Numbered from the stretch's first letter, positions 35,188-47,573 are shown. The stretch: 64,000 bases of DNA from Agriotes lineatus (GCA_940337035.1 CALNHX010002707.1:1-64000), one strand, 5' to 3'. Notes: generated by a model not told the origin, from the sequence alone. Program-made: numbers and translations.

Positions 35188-35480
35188 AGAGCCCCGTTGG
35201 TAGAGTGTTACGGTTGCATTCAGCAAGTCGTCAGTTCAAATCCTATGGTGAGCGGAACTTTTCCGCAGCCTTGGCGATTTGTATCGGGTTCAGTAAGACC
35301 ATTCACAGTTGAGCACGCAATTAACTGTGCCCTACTCAGAAACAAAGACCTCAGCGATAGAGTAACAAGGTCAAGACATCATCAAGAGACACACCTGATA
35401 CAACGGTTGCTACGCAAGCACAAAGGCGCGCTGTAACTTTGTAACTCGGAAATACTGGTCAAGTTCAGCACTGCACCATC
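35188..35480 (+). mobile_element. tRNA-derived SINE
   Basis: GCCCCGTTGGTAGAGTG at 35191-35207 contains a polymerase III A box, and AGTTCAAATCC at 35233-35243 is a B box at the correct spacing of about 30 bp. The tRNA-like head is followed by about 230 bp of unrelated body. No clean target duplication was found, so the 3' limit is approximate. The 100-codon frame over it is not a gene. Confidence 0.7.
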
Positions 35481-35639
35481 AGACGCTAAAGCGTAAGAAA
35501 GAACCAGTTTCTACAAAGGTAGATAAAAAGAGGCTAGCGAAATACTACTACATGCATACGTATACAATTACAATTGTATAGTGAATGTTGCTTTGTCATA
35601 CAGATCCAGATCCAATTGCATGAAAAACCAAATAAATAA

Positions 35640-36425
35640 ACATAAACAGAGGAGTAAGGTGTACTTTCACCTAAGTTATTTACAAGTGCTGTAGAAGACC
35701 ATTTTTTAAAACCTCAATGTGGGATACAAAAGGTATAGATATAAATGGCGAATATCTATCACACCTACGATATGCCCACGATATAGTGGTATTTTCAGAA
35801 AATCAGCAAGATATGCAGCATATGGTAAGTGAATTATACAAGGCTTTAGAACTAGTTGGACTACGTATGAACCTAGACAAAACTAAAGTGATGGCAAATT
35901 TTGATATTACACCAAACATAAAAATAAAAGACAATGATATTGACGAGGTCCCAGACTACATATAGTTAGGACAAGTAATAACAATAAGCAAAGAAGTTCA
36001 AGCGAAGGAAGTTGCAAGAAGGATCAAATTCGGCTGGGTTGCGTTCGGGAAGGTATAAAACGTCTTTAAATCAGAACTACCTCAGTGTCTTAAAACTAAA
36101 GTATATGAAGAATGTGTGATACCAGCTATCACTTATGCTTCCGAAACGTGGTCCCTAACAAAGGGGCTAATGAAGAAATTAGTAGTAAGTCAAAGAGCTA
36201 TGGAAAGAGCTATGCTGAATATAACACTGCTTGACAGAAAGACAAACCAGTGGATTAGAAACTCTACAAAAGTCACTGACGTTAACTCCATAATCGCAAG
36301 ACTAAAATGGAGATGGGCGGGACACATTTCGTGATGCCGGGATGACAGATGGACTAGAAAGATAATGGACTGGAGACCACGCACGGGAAAAAGAAGTGTC
36401 GGCAGACCCAAGCTCTCTCTTAGGT
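35640..36425 (+). pseudogene. RTE-type LINE fragment, 3' half
   Basis: GVRCTFT..VIYKCCRRP near 35655-35700 is the decayed VRQGDxxSPKLF block. The open frame 35717-35965 then reads WDTKGIDINGEYLSHLRYAH and DIVVFSENQQD, where the catalytic YADD/FADD box reads YAHD, so the first Asp is lost. GLRMNLDKTKVM follows. After a break, ITYASETWSLTKGLMKKL and RLKWRWAGHIS (36116-36334) and RPRTGKRSVGRPK (to about 36412) give the usual RTE C-terminal region. Same family as the copies at 7.6 and 21.9 kb. Confidence 0.8.
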
Positions 36426-36497
36426 CCCCTCGCTGCACCCTCTACTATTGTCTCCATATTAATACTTGCTTCGGGAGTACTAATTTTTCTATTAATA

Positions 36498-38113
36498 CAC
36501 TTGCGTGCATAGAAATCGGCCCACTGCAAATTTTTGACTTTAACTATATTTTTTTAGAAAGTATCTATCAGATAAAAAAAAATATATACGCTGTTTGAAA
36601 GACAATTTAATATGCTTCAATATGAGTTAACATTTATTAAAATCTATGTCGGCTTCTTAGGCTTAAAATAGTGAAATTAATACATGAAACAAATTATTTT
36701 TTTTTTATTTCGAAAAGAAGTATGGTTATTGATAATTATCTAACTTAACACGTAATTTTTAATAATGGGTATGACCCCCTCTTGCCCTAATAACATCTCT
36801 CATGCGATTAGGCATAGATCGAATTAAGTTCGCTATGGTTTCTTGTGGGATGCTAAGCCACTCTTCTTCTACTGCAACCATAAGCTCTGGGATCGAAGTT
36901 GGGGTACGAAGTCTAGCTCGAATTCTTAGTTTTAGTTCATCCCATAAATGTTCGATCGGGTTTAGGTCGGGACTGCGTGCTGGCCAATCCATAACCCGAA
37001 AACCGACTTCTGTAATGTAATCTTGTACGATTCTTGCAGTGTGCGGCCTCGCTTTATCATGCATAAAAAGAAATTCGCCTTTAATGTAGTCCACGTAAGG
37101 TACCACATGAACTGCTAAAATCTCCTCGATGTACCTAGCACCCGTTAAACCTCCTCTCCCGTGACCACGGTCTCCCTTACGGATGAAAGCAGGGTCGGTT
37201 CGTGCTCCCATAGAAATTGCACCCCAGATCATGCAGGAACCACCTCCATAAGCAATCCGCTCTTCAATGCAGCATTCTGCAATTCGCTCTCTTGGTCTCC
37301 GGTACACTTTTCTTCTTCGGTCGCTACCATAGAGGCATATCCTGGTCTCATCTGAGAACAGAACAGACCCCCACTGTTGCACTGTCCAATTCAGATGATC
37401 CCGTGCAAAACGCAGGCGTGCTTGAAGATGAGCTGGGGTAAGTTTTGGACCAATCGCAGGCGTTTTAGGGGTCAGGTTACTTTCTTGCAGTCTTCGTCTT
37501 ACGGTCCACTGACTAATAGCCACTCCTCGTATTTCACGGAGTTGTTGTTGCACTTGAACCGCATTAAGGTGACGATTTCTTAATGTTGTTGACACAAAAA
37601 GCGGTCATCACGAGCCGTTGTAAATCGCTTTGTGCCTGTTCCCGGTCGCCTATGAAAGGATCCAGTCTCCTCATAACGATGGCACACTCTTCGAACCGCT
37701 GCGCGTGTCATATCCAGTTGTCGAGCAACAGTTCGCTGGCTATGCCCATTGTCGATTAAGGCAATTACTTGGGCGGCTTTTTCCGGTGTAGTATGCATTA
37801 CACTAACACACTTGAAAACTAATCAAATTACAAAAAAAAAATAATGTGAAAATTTCAATTGCAAAGGCAATAATTTCAATCTTTCACAAGTTTGTTATTC
37901 TCCTTATAACCACCACATAAATACGTTTCATTTGTTTACCGGTTGTTACGCATATAAACGATAAGCACTCTTGATAAATTTTAACGCATATTAAAGCATA
38001 TTGAATTGTCTTTCAAACAGCGTATATTTTGTTTTGATCTGATGAATACTTTCTAAAAAAAATATAGTTAAAGTCAAAAGTGTACAGCGGGCCGATTTCT
38101 ATGCACGCAAGTG
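36498..38113 (-). mobile_element. Tc1-like DNA transposon, 1616 bp
   Basis: Terminal inverted repeats of about 140 bp begin CACTTGCGTGCATAGAAATC at 36498 and end with its reverse complement at 38113. Both flanks are TA (36496-36497 and 38114-38115), the target site of Tc1/mariner elements. The two repeats differ by only a handful of substitutions and indels. The transposase gene lies between them on the minus strand and is nearly complete, so insertion was fairly recent. Confidence 0.93.
36759..37798 (-). pseudogene. Tc1 transposase, DD34E, one frameshift
   Basis: Cut-and-paste transposase. The N-terminal frame (37798-37580) starts at an ATG and holds the paired-like helix-turn-helix domain (AAQVIALIDNGHSQRTVARQ, AAVRRVCHRYEETGS) and a GRPR-like basic hinge (RRPGTGTKRFTT). 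The second frame (37595-36759, 278 codons) holds the catalytic core: LFSDETR with the first Asp, MHDKARPHTAR with the second, and 34 residues later the Glu in SPDLNPIEHLWDELK. The two frames join at a run of T near 37590 that is one base off. No other break is seen, and total length (about 345 aa) is normal for Tc1. It lies between the two terminal repeats of its own element. Confidence 0.92.
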
Positions 38114-38335
38114 TATATTTTCTACAATTGCGTGAGTGATTCCTATTATATCGAAAATTCTTTAATTATAATCTTTTCTTATTTTTAATATTTCAGGAGT
38201 TGATCTCCAGAAATCCATTTCTGTTATAAACAAAATATTCCCATACGTTTTTGGGCGCCAGGAGGTGATTAGACCTTGCTTAAAAAGAGTTACTTTCTAT
38301 AACTAAGAACATAACGACCTTGGCGTATATGATGT

Positions 38336-39367
38336 TGTTACGTGTCAAAAGCATTTGATATTAATACTAGTGTTGAATGAGGAATCTAGTGAGAGTGACG
38401 CGATAAAAATTAATATCAGATTGGCTTTGTTCGTTGCTAGAGGAGATATAAAAACAAGGTTTTTTTTGTTTGAGAGAAAATTTGTATATCAGCTTTTAAA
38501 AAAGGCAAGAGTTTTCGTGGGGTGTAAATGACAATCTCGCCATTTATTATGGTTTGGTGATAGTAAAGAATTGGGTTACTGGCCAGCCGTTCCTGTAAGG
38601 GAGATCATTAAGCAGATGTCATTTTTCCAATGAATATTTATATTCAAGCTGTGAAGCGATCTGGGAAACACGAATACAACGATTGCGAAGTTTATTGCCT
38701 GTGAACAGGGTATGTAGTTTAATGTGGAATTTGCCTTTTGTTACCTAGAAATTCGATTTATAGCAACAACTATTAGGCGGAAAATCTTGGAAAGCTAATC
38801 TACCGCAGTATTGGGGGTCGAGGTATAGCGAATGACAGCCGAGGTTGGAACCTGTCAAGCTGACATGTGTTACGAGTAACGGGACGTATTCAATGTCTGC
38901 GAGTATATCGGCACAAAGATAAGTGTTTCAGCTAGAATCTGATGATATTTTTGCATATAAAAACTGTGTAACCATTAAACTTACGAGCGGTTTAAGTTAA
39001 ACTATTTGGGGTACCCTGCGTGAGGTAGTAATAGTAAAGATGCTAATTGTCTGATCGATGGTAGTAATGTTCGAGTAGTAATAAAACCAGCTACAAGTAT
39101 TGCTTTCTTTCATTTTGATAGGGAGTTCAATAATCGTATTGTTATTAGTTGATAGAAAGTGAAGTTACAAGTTTCTTGGCTTATATCAGTATATTTGAGT
39201 TTAACTTGTTGGCGCCATTTATAACATCATAAACTAGAATCCGCGACGTCTTCACTGATGCTAGAGACGGGCCTCAAATATACTTTTATAGTGATCGATT
39301 GTTAACTAAGAGATATCGCGATGACCTAAAGGTAGGTAAAGGAATTTATAGATAAATATAGCTAACA
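38336..39367 (+). repeat. 5' LTR of LARD-like element
   Basis: 1032 bp, TGTTACGTGTC...ATAGCTAACA. Differences from the 3' copy noticed by eye: ACCTAGAAAT/ACCTGGAAAT, GTGTTTCAGC/GTGTTTTAGC and CTTATATCAG/CTTATAACAG. Two TATAAAAA boxes (38447 and 38956) could serve as its promoter. Confidence 0.95.
38447..38454 (+). promoter_or_regulatory. TATA box candidate in LTR
   Basis: TATAAAAA about 110 bp into the 5' LTR. A second TATAAAAA lies at 38956-38963. Either could set the start of the element's RNA; the sequence alone does not decide. Confidence 0.4.
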
Positions 39368-39371
39368 AGTT

Positions 39372-39388
39372 TGGCACCCAACGGGGGC
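39372..39388 (+). other. Primer-binding site of LARD-like element
   Basis: TGGCACCCAACGGGGGC, four bases after the 5' LTR. It starts with TGG, the complement of a tRNA's CCA end, and resembles the TGGCGCCCAACGTGGG-type sites of Ty3/gypsy elements. Confidence 0.8.
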
Positions 39389-41273
39389 TTTAACAAGATT
39401 GGAACATATACCTTTAGGTCGTACTATAATAGAAAGGAGCAATACTGACAATAGTTATACATAACTTTCTGTACTTGTTTATGTAAGTGGAAAAATATCG
39501 TCAGAACGTGACAAACCAAAGAATTACTTTCAGAATAATACATAAAACGGTATATTTGGCAAAATTTTGAGTAGTTTGTTTTGGCTAATCAGATTGAAAT
39601 TAAACTTTAGGGTTTGTGTTTAATACGGGATTGTTTTGGATTAGTTGGATTGTTTATTTGTGGTTTTAACAAGTATAGTACTCGTAGTAGTACTAAGCTT
39701 ATGTAAGTAGTACCTTGGCGTAGGTGAAATAAGAGAGATAGCCTTTGTCGATTTATTGATTGAGTTGTGGAAGTAGTATCTTATTTGGATATTTTATAAT
39801 TGGACATTTAATCCTTGCTGGTTTTATTTTTATTTGATTGAGTGGGTGTGTTGCATGTTAGATTTAGGAGCTCTGTGTGTATGTTTATAAAGGCTGGTTT
39901 TATTTTCATTTGTATGAACGGTGAAGACATCACGCTATTCAGGTATCATGATGAATTATCTTTTAGAGTTTTTCATTGAATGATTGCGATTTTCATTGAC
40001 GGAACCTCGAGGATATACTGGCCAAATGTGCTTGAGTTTTTCTTCATTGAATGTTAGAGTCCTGGTGGTTTGATGTGCTTGATTTTTTTTTTATTGAATG
40101 TATGTGTGAAAGGTTTAGTGTGTTTGAGATTTTCTTTGTGTCTTCTTAGTTTGGTGTTAACTCTGTTATGGGTGTGATGGTGATGTGTTTGGAGCAGTTT
40201 GCTCTTGCGGGATTTATAAGCCTCCTTCTAGTTAGGTTGGCGTGGTTTAGTTGATTGCTTCTTTTTCTTTTCTTTTTGGAGTGTTGATTGTGATGTGGGT
40301 TCGATGTTGGTGTGTCTGAGGGATTCGCTCTGCGGCTTTCTTTTAATCCTTGATGATTTTTAGGTCTCTCAGTACATCTTCTTAGTTTGGGTTGGCATAC
40401 AGTTCTTCGATTGGCTCTTTCATCTTCTTCTGGTTTGTTGGTAAGATAACGTGGGTTGGTGTTGCTGTGTTTGGGAGATTTTGCTTATGCAGATATCACG
40501 TCTCTCAAACCATCTTCCTAGTTTTGGTTATGGTAGTTATTATTTGTTGGATCTTCAATTTTATTTTCCTTTGTTTCTGATGAGGTTCGAGTACGTCCGT
40601 TGGGTAAGATAGGTTGTTGATTATGATTTCTGAATCGTCGATTAGCTCTTTAGTTATCGAGATTAGGTTTGTGGTGGTTCCTTCGGTGGCTGTTTTTGTG
40701 TCCCCGAATTGAGTGGTATCTATTTTTTCTGGGGGTGATTCTCATTCCTTGTTGTGTAACGATGTTAGACATGTTTGGGAAAACGGTTTGGTGATGTAAT
40801 GGCGGCAGCATACCTTTGAATTGTGTGTACCATTATCCCTTAGCTTCAGAGATTGGTGAATTGTTAATTGGACCTGATGAAGCTCCGTTGGTATGCGGAT
40901 TTTTGGGTTTTGGGTACTGTTATGGGACGATTTCCCGGAGTCTTTGTGACTGGTTATTTGTCATTGGGTTGCTGGCTGTCTTGGTAAATTGAAACTTAAT
41001 TCTTTTCTCAATACATTGTCCCTTCCTTCGACTAATGTAATCGGTTCTTTTTCTGTTACTTCTTCCGCTTTCGATCTTCTGGTGGTTTCTGTGTGTGGTG
41101 ATAGAATTTGTTTCTTCGGTTTTTCTTGTCGTGTGGAGCTCTAACAGTGCATTGGTGTGTGGTTCTTTTGGTGTCGGTCAGTCTTCAGCTGGATCGTTAG
41201 TATGATTGTGGTTTTGTGTGAACTTGCGGTTGTGGAATATTCTCTCCTTTCTTTTGATTGGGTTTATATTTCA

Positions 41274-42746
41274 TATAGGGTGGTTGGATGGGCACTGTAG
41301 GGAAGGTCACTTAACGGAGCATTTTTATCTTGCTTTCCCTCCTGTAGAGTATAGGGTGGTTGGTTGGGCATTGCAGGGAAGGTCACTGTAGGGAGCTATT
41401 TCATCTAGTTCTTCCTATAATAACACTGGAGTAGCTTGCAGATAGCTGTTGGGTTCATTGTGTGGTTTGACTTGCATTCGTGTCGAGTGAAGTTCATCTT
41501 TCGCTTTAGCGTAGGTTTGAGTTAGCTTGTTGGGTTTTGTTGGATACCTTTTTGGGATTTTGGTGGCGTAGCTGTTGTTGTATGGTTACCTTCAGCTATG
41601 TGTATTGTGTGAGTTTTTTTTTTCGGTATCCATTTCGCTTACGCGGATTTAGATCCACAAGTGAGTCTCGAATCCTTGTTTTGGTTTCGCTTTTGGTCAT
41701 GCTTGGAGTTGGAGAACGGTTTCGTTTACTCATTTAGAGTATCGGCTTGTTCCGGATTTATGGGACCTGCCTCTGTCCCCGAGTTAATGTCCTTTAGTTT
41801 CCTTTTGAGCCGTTGTTGCCGAATGAAGTCTTTGGTATGATCTGCTGCTGTGATTGGTTATTCCAGCTGTTATTGAATTTCGTGTTAAGTATAGGGTGGT
41901 TGGATGGGCACTGTAGGGAAGGTCACTTTAGGGAGCATTTTTATCTTGCTTTCCCTCTTGTAAAGTATAGGGTGGTTGGTTGGGCATTGCAGGGAAGGTC
42001 ACTGTAGGGAGCTATTTCATCTAGTTCTTCCTATAATAACACTGGAGTAGCTTGCAGATAGCTGTTGGGTTCATTGTGTGGTTTGACTTCCATTCGTGTC
42101 GAGTGAAGTTCATCTTTCGCTTTAGCGTAGGTTTGAGTTAGCTTGTTGGGTTTTGTTGGATACCTTTTTGGGATTTTGGTGGCGTAGCTGTTGTTGTATG
42201 GTTACCTTCAGCTATGTGTATTGTGTGAGTTTTTTTTTTGGTATCCATTTCGCTTACGCGGATTTAGATCCACAAGTGAGTCTCGAATCCTTGTTTTGGT
42301 TTCGCTTTTGGTCATGCTTGGAGTTGGAGAACGGTTTCGTTTACTCATTTAGAGTATCGGCTTGTTCCGGATTTATGGGACCTGCCTCTGTCCCCGAGTT
42401 AATGTCCTTTAGTTTCGTTTTGAGCCGTTGTTGCCGAATGAAGTCTTTGGTATGATCTGCTGCTGTGATTGGTTATTCTAGCTGTTATTGAATTTCGTTT
42501 AAAGTATAGGGTGGTTGGAAGGGCACAGTAGGGTAGGTCACTCTTTGGGGAACTTTTAATATCTTGTTCTTTCCCCATTTTAAGGTATAGGGTGGTTGGA
42601 AGGGCACAGTCGGGAAGGACACTATTTGGGGAACTTTAATATCTTGTTCTTTCCCCATTTTAAGGTATAGGGTGGTTGGAAGGGCACAGTAGGGTAGGTC
42701 ACTCTTTGGGGAACTTTAATGTCTTGTTCTTTTCCCTCTTTTGGGT
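41274..42746 (+). repeat. Nested tandem repeats inside LARD-like element
   Basis: A 616-bp unit is present twice in tandem (41274-41889 and 41890-42504), nearly identical. Each starts with two roughly 76-bp copies of a TATAGGGTGGTTGG(A/T)-led motif. Three further copies of this motif, 80-81 bp apart, follow at 42505, 42586 and 42666. In all, the motif occurs seven times, with GGGCA(C/T)(A/T)G and GGTCAC-type segments kept. It has no coding sense; the short frames across it differ between copies only because of the repeat. Confidence 0.93.
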
Positions 42747-43737
42747 ATAACGTATACGGAGTTCCCTGTTGGGAAATGTTAATGGATGGTTTTCTTTTTG
42801 ATTGTATTGGAAGAGCGTTACGTTATCCTGCTTTTCTTAAGGGGACATAAGGGTAACGAGATTAATCGTTAAAGAAGTACAACTTCTTCGTTTCTTTTAG
42901 GTATCCCTTGGGGTTTGGGGAAATAGGGTGTTTCCCTACAAAACAAAATTTTTAAGATTCTTAAAACTTTGTCTATATTTCTCTCTTGTAATGTAGTGAA
43001 TGTCGATTTTGTTTTGAATGAACTGTTTACTTAGATGAATGACAATTTGTTTTCTTTTATTTCTCTTTGATCTGGTGCGGATGAAATCTCTGGTGATGAG
43101 TGATTGTTGGATGTGGATGAAGATTGGTGGGGATTTTCTTCAGGCCGTTCGGTTCGCTGAAGAATCCCTCCGTCGGAGCGTATGAGAGTTGTGTGGATGT
43201 TGGCTTCTGCCTCTCACTTTTCTAGTTTCTTTAACCCTCTGTCACTGGGGTTACTTCCTCCCCAGGCGTGTCAAAAGGAAAACCCTGGTTATTCTTCGTT
43301 TTGGCTTAACTATTTTCGGTCTGACAGTACCTGAAACTGTGTGGAGGTGTGCTTTCGCCTCGGGGGTTTATTGGAAGTTGTCAGGGGGGGTACGCTGTGG
43401 GAATTTGGAGTGATTTTGTGGGGTTCATGGGGGTGGAGCTTCGTCACGACAGGTTGTTACAGGGTTGTTCACCGGCGCAGCATTTACATCCAGCAGCGAC
43501 GAACAATCTTGATCCTTGTCGTGGGGTTGATCTGGTCCTGGGTTCCTCCTGGGGTCATCACCGTCTCTACAGTGTAGTTGCTTGTTTGTGGTGTGGGTAT
43601 TGGTTTTTTTTTTAGGTTAATTGTTAGAGACGTCTTATGACAGACGGTTTACTGACTCTCTAGCGTATATGTATGTATCCTTTTAGGATAAAGTTTTTAT
43701 TTAATTAAAAATTTCGTTGAAATTTTTCCTTTCTGGT

Positions 43738-43749
43738 AAGGGGGGAGTT
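43738..43749 (+). other. Polypurine tract of LARD-like element
   Basis: AAGGGGGGAGTT immediately before the 3' LTR, the usual primer for plus-strand synthesis in LTR retroelements. Confidence 0.75.
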
Positions 43750-44781
43750 TGTTACGTGTCAAAAGCATTTGATATTAATACTAGTGTTGAATGAGGAATC
43801 TAGTGAGAGTGACGCGATAAAAATTAATATCAGATTGGCTTTGTTCGTTGCTAGAGGAGATATAAAAACAAGGTTTTTTTTGTTTGAGAGAAAATTTGTA
43901 TATCAGCTTTTAAAAAAGGCAAGAGTTTTCGTGGGGTGTAAATGACAATCTCGCCATTTATTATGGTTTGGTGATAGTAAAGAATTGGGTTACTGGCCAG
44001 CCGTTCCTGTAAGGGAGATCATTAAGCAGATGTCATTTTTCCAATGAATATTTATATTCAAGCTGTGAAGCGATCTGGGAAACACGAATACAACGATTGC
44101 GAAGTTTATTGCCTGTGAACAGGGTATGTAGTTTAATGTGGAATTTGCCTTTTGTTACCTGGAAATTCGATTTATAGCAACAACTATTAGGCGGAAAATC
44201 TTGGAAAGCTAATCTACCGCAGTATTGGGGGTCGAGGTATAGCGAATGACAGCCGAGGTTGGAACCTGTCAAGCTGACATGTGTTACGAGTAACGGGACG
44301 TATTCAATGTCTGCGAGTATATCGGCACAAAGATAAGTGTTTTAGCTAGAATCTGATGATATTTTTGCATATAAAAACTGTGTAACCATTAAACTTACGA
44401 GCGGTTTAAGTTAAACTATTTGGGGTACCCTGCGTGAGGTAGTAATAGTAAAGATGCTAATTGTCTGATCGATGGTAGTAATGTTCGAGTAGTAATAAAA
44501 CCAGCTACAAGTATTGCTTTCTTTCATTTTGATAGGGAGTTCAATAATCGTATTGTTATTAGTTGATAGAAAGTGAAGTTACAAGTTTCTTGGCTTATAA
44601 CAGTATATTTGAGTTTAACTTGTTGGCGCCATTTATAACATCATAAACTAGAATCCGCGACGTCTTCACTGATGCTAGAGACGGGCCTCAAATATACTTT
44701 TATAGTGATCGATTGTTAACTAAGAGATATCGCGATGACCTAAAGGTAGGTAAAGGAATTTATAGATAAATATAGCTAACA
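43750..44781 (+). repeat. 3' LTR of LARD-like element
   Basis: 1032 bp, same length as the 5' LTR and almost identical to it. It is followed by the ATGT target duplication at 44782-44785. Confidence 0.95.
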
Positions 44782-44785
44782 ATGT

Positions 44786-47573
44786 CTTCGAATATCACAG
44801 GTACATACTCACCTTACCTCTACCTATAATGCAGGTCGTCTTATCAAGTCATTTAAATACAAAGTGTACAAATAACAAAAATGTATTTTAAGCTTACAAG
44901 CTTGCAGAGGTAAATAATACACGGTAAATGACCTTAACAGTGCTATCACGGAATTACAATTACAATTACTGACCAAAATTATTAGTCTAGGCACAATACA
45001 ACCAGTATTACTGACAATTTCGCTGCTGTTCCTTACTGGAGAGAATCTAACCACAACTCTTCATATTAAAAGTTAACTGTTAACTACAATAGAAAAGGTA
45101 TACACATACAGAACCTACAGCCCTGTAGAAACTGTTTAAAAAGCACAGCAATTTAAAACAGAGAAACTATGTGGAAGCGTTCACAATACTAGTATGAAAG
45201 CTAGGTGTGAACTCGCAGCTATGGAAAACAGTTTCGGAAGAAACCCTGCTTCCGTATGAATTTTGCTGGAGCTCTGTTCATGCCTTTTTCAAGACCTGGG
45301 TTACAAGAAATGGCTGAATGCAGGTAATTTTAAGGCCATACAGAGAAACAATTGCGAAATCTAGAAAGTCCTTTGAACTTCTAGCCGTGCGACAGCAGAT
45401 TAATCCGGCTGACGCCGACTGCTGCATTTCCCCTCAACGGGACTGACGACACTCTTCGCAAAAGAAAATAGACTCTGCTCGAGGATACTTCAATCCGATA
45501 ATTTTTTATCTATATGGCTTAACACCGTAGCTGCACCACACTCACCGCGGAAGTTGCTGTCTACACAATTCCGAACGTGCTCTCCGAAAAGCTGCAAAAG
45601 GAAAATCTACGAACTTGGACCGCGTCTCTCAGACAGCCTTTTGGCCTCGAGTCAGCTGCGGAATCAAAAAGCCAAGGGAAGCATTCAACATCCCCACCCG
45701 CGGAGCGAAACCATAGGCTTCCGTGAAGAAGTTCTCGTCGGTAGCTTGCAAATTTAAAATACCCTTATCCTAACTAATTGTGTTTCAGTTTCTTGTTGTA
45801 GGTACTTAAAGATCTCTTCGTCGTCCGATACGATACGATGTTAGATGGTTCTGTATAGAGTAGTATCTCGTGCCAAATTCATCCGATACTTATACTTTTT
45901 GTATTGTTTAATTATTTGCCTGTTGTTCAGTACTAAGCCTTGTTGTAACCCACCCACACATGTACCTCCTTTTGTCGGTGTTGACGCCTAATACCTCCCC
46001 CCAATTTTTATGAGTTTTTGATTCATATGCTCTAGACACTCATACTATCGTGTCAATGTTATCTGATTATTTGCGAATCATAATGATAAATTTAAATGAG
46101 TATACTGTTTGTTCAAATAATCCCAATGCATTTCGGATTCGAGACATATAAAGCAGTACTCATTTTAAATTTTTGACTGATGACAAAGACAATTTTTACT
46201 TTTGGTTGCGATCTCGGCTTGCAAATGCGCGACACCGTCAATTCTTCCCCTCTGTCCTGCATAAAATCTAGAGGAGACCGTCTGCTTGGTAGAGGGGGCC
46301 CTCCCGTCCAGCTCTCGTTATTCATTGCATCGTGAATTTGAAAGATGGAATTAAGCAGTCAAAGAGAAGCAGTAAACGGCAAAAAAACGAAAGTGCAAAG
46401 TCATATGCTACGCAAATGCAGTGAAGTTAATTAGTGTGTGTGAATAATCTGTTTTAACTGGATAATAAACTTCGAACTTATTAAATAAGTTGGTCAGTAT
46501 CTCCATCGTGGGCTAAGGACGCCAAACTTTAACGAATTGCTATGGTTGGATTTTTTGTACATGCACAACAATATATTCTTGGTCCCAATACGTGTACATC
46601 ACCGTGAGTCAACGTTTATCGCCAATTTCCAACATCGTTATCGTCCCAAAGACCATCTCCACGGATCAGTGAGGTGCTCCCACATCAAATTTCCGCATAT
46701 CTGTCATGCCAGCAACCACACACGTGGGTTAATCATGACCCAAGTCTGGAGAAAGCCCTCCCATCCCATCAAGTATGTCTTCAGGTAGCTGGAGCTCTCT
46801 GAACTTCACTTTTTTAAACTAAAGGCTCTGTTTGCCTTCAAGTCGATATTTTTAACACATTAAGATAAATATATCCGGTCTTTTCGAGATGGCATCTAAG
46901 AAGCTTGTAATTTTTTATGTTTAAACCTCTCCTTTCAGTAGCTAGAATTTAGCTACATTTATAATTAAAAGAGAATCGACTATTTTCATTGTATATGTGT
47001 GTTACTAGGGTGTTACCTTTACGGACACCAGCTTGAACTAGCTCGCCCCTCAGAGAGGGACTCGAATATTATCAACAGATAGGTTGGATTGTGAGCAGCT
47101 TAATAGGTTTTATAAAGCCTAGTTTGTAACTGTGACGATACCTTGTGGTCAATTTCCTAAGATATCAATAAATTGCATAGTGAATATTTTGCCATGTAAT
47201 TTTGTGTGTTCAACATACGTTATTATATATACATGCGATGTGTTTATCGGTACTCTGCATCAGTGCATGCAGATCTTGTCAAGAAATTAAACAAGTGGAG
47301 TCCTCAACTACATCAAATTCAACGACACGCTCGCACTTCGTCGAGGTCGTTCGCTTCTGGATTAGGGAGTGCCAATCATCTCTTGAAGCGAGAATTCATA
47401 ATTTAATGGCGCTCGATAATTAACAATTAAGTACCTGCTAAATATTTCTTGAATTGATTTAGATAGAAAAACCAACGCATTTAGAAGAGACCACGCCGGT
47501 GTTCCAATTTGGCTAGTTGAATTCGCTTTTGATTTGATTATTTGTATAAATTCATTTTAGACCATAACAAGGT
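44786..47573. other. Intergenic block, nothing recognised
   Basis: No supported gene. A moderately GC-rich patch at about 45220-45740 has a 67-codon plus-strand frame without motif. Frames at 46113-46325, 46537-46788 and 47202-47423 also show nothing recognisable. Confidence 0.4.

Larger units (their letters stand above)
38336..44781 (+). mobile_element. LARD-like non-coding LTR retrotransposon
   Basis: Two 1032-bp direct repeats, 38336-39367 and 43750-44781, both TGTTAC...TAACA. A primer-binding site follows the first LTR and a polypurine tract precedes the second, so the element reads on the plus strand. ATGT precedes it (38332-38335) and follows it (44782-44785) as a 4-bp target duplication. 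The 4382-bp interior has no gag, protease, RT, RNase H or integrase signature in any frame. All plus-strand frames are 100 codons or shorter and no minus-strand frame reaches 60, which partly reflects a strong G+T bias on the plus strand. With long LTRs and a long empty interior it fits the large retrotransposon derivative class, moved by proteins of an autonomous partner. Only three LTR differences were seen, so it is young. Confidence 0.9.

Noticed and set aside
35134..35436. 100-codon plus-strand frame
   Set aside because: It overlaps a SINE with polymerase III boxes and reads repeat sequence.
36190..36529. Minus-strand frames of 75-82 codons
   Set aside because: They are opposite-strand readings of the RTE LINE's C-terminal region and the Tc1 end.
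41206..43615. Plus-strand frames of 61-100 codons inside the LARD-like element
   Set aside because: They follow the repeats and the G/T bias, carry no gag or pol motif, and have no consistent start or order.
44033..44272. 79-codon minus-strand frame
   Set aside because: It lies inside the 3' LTR. The near-identical 5' LTR shows no sign of a gene at the matching place.
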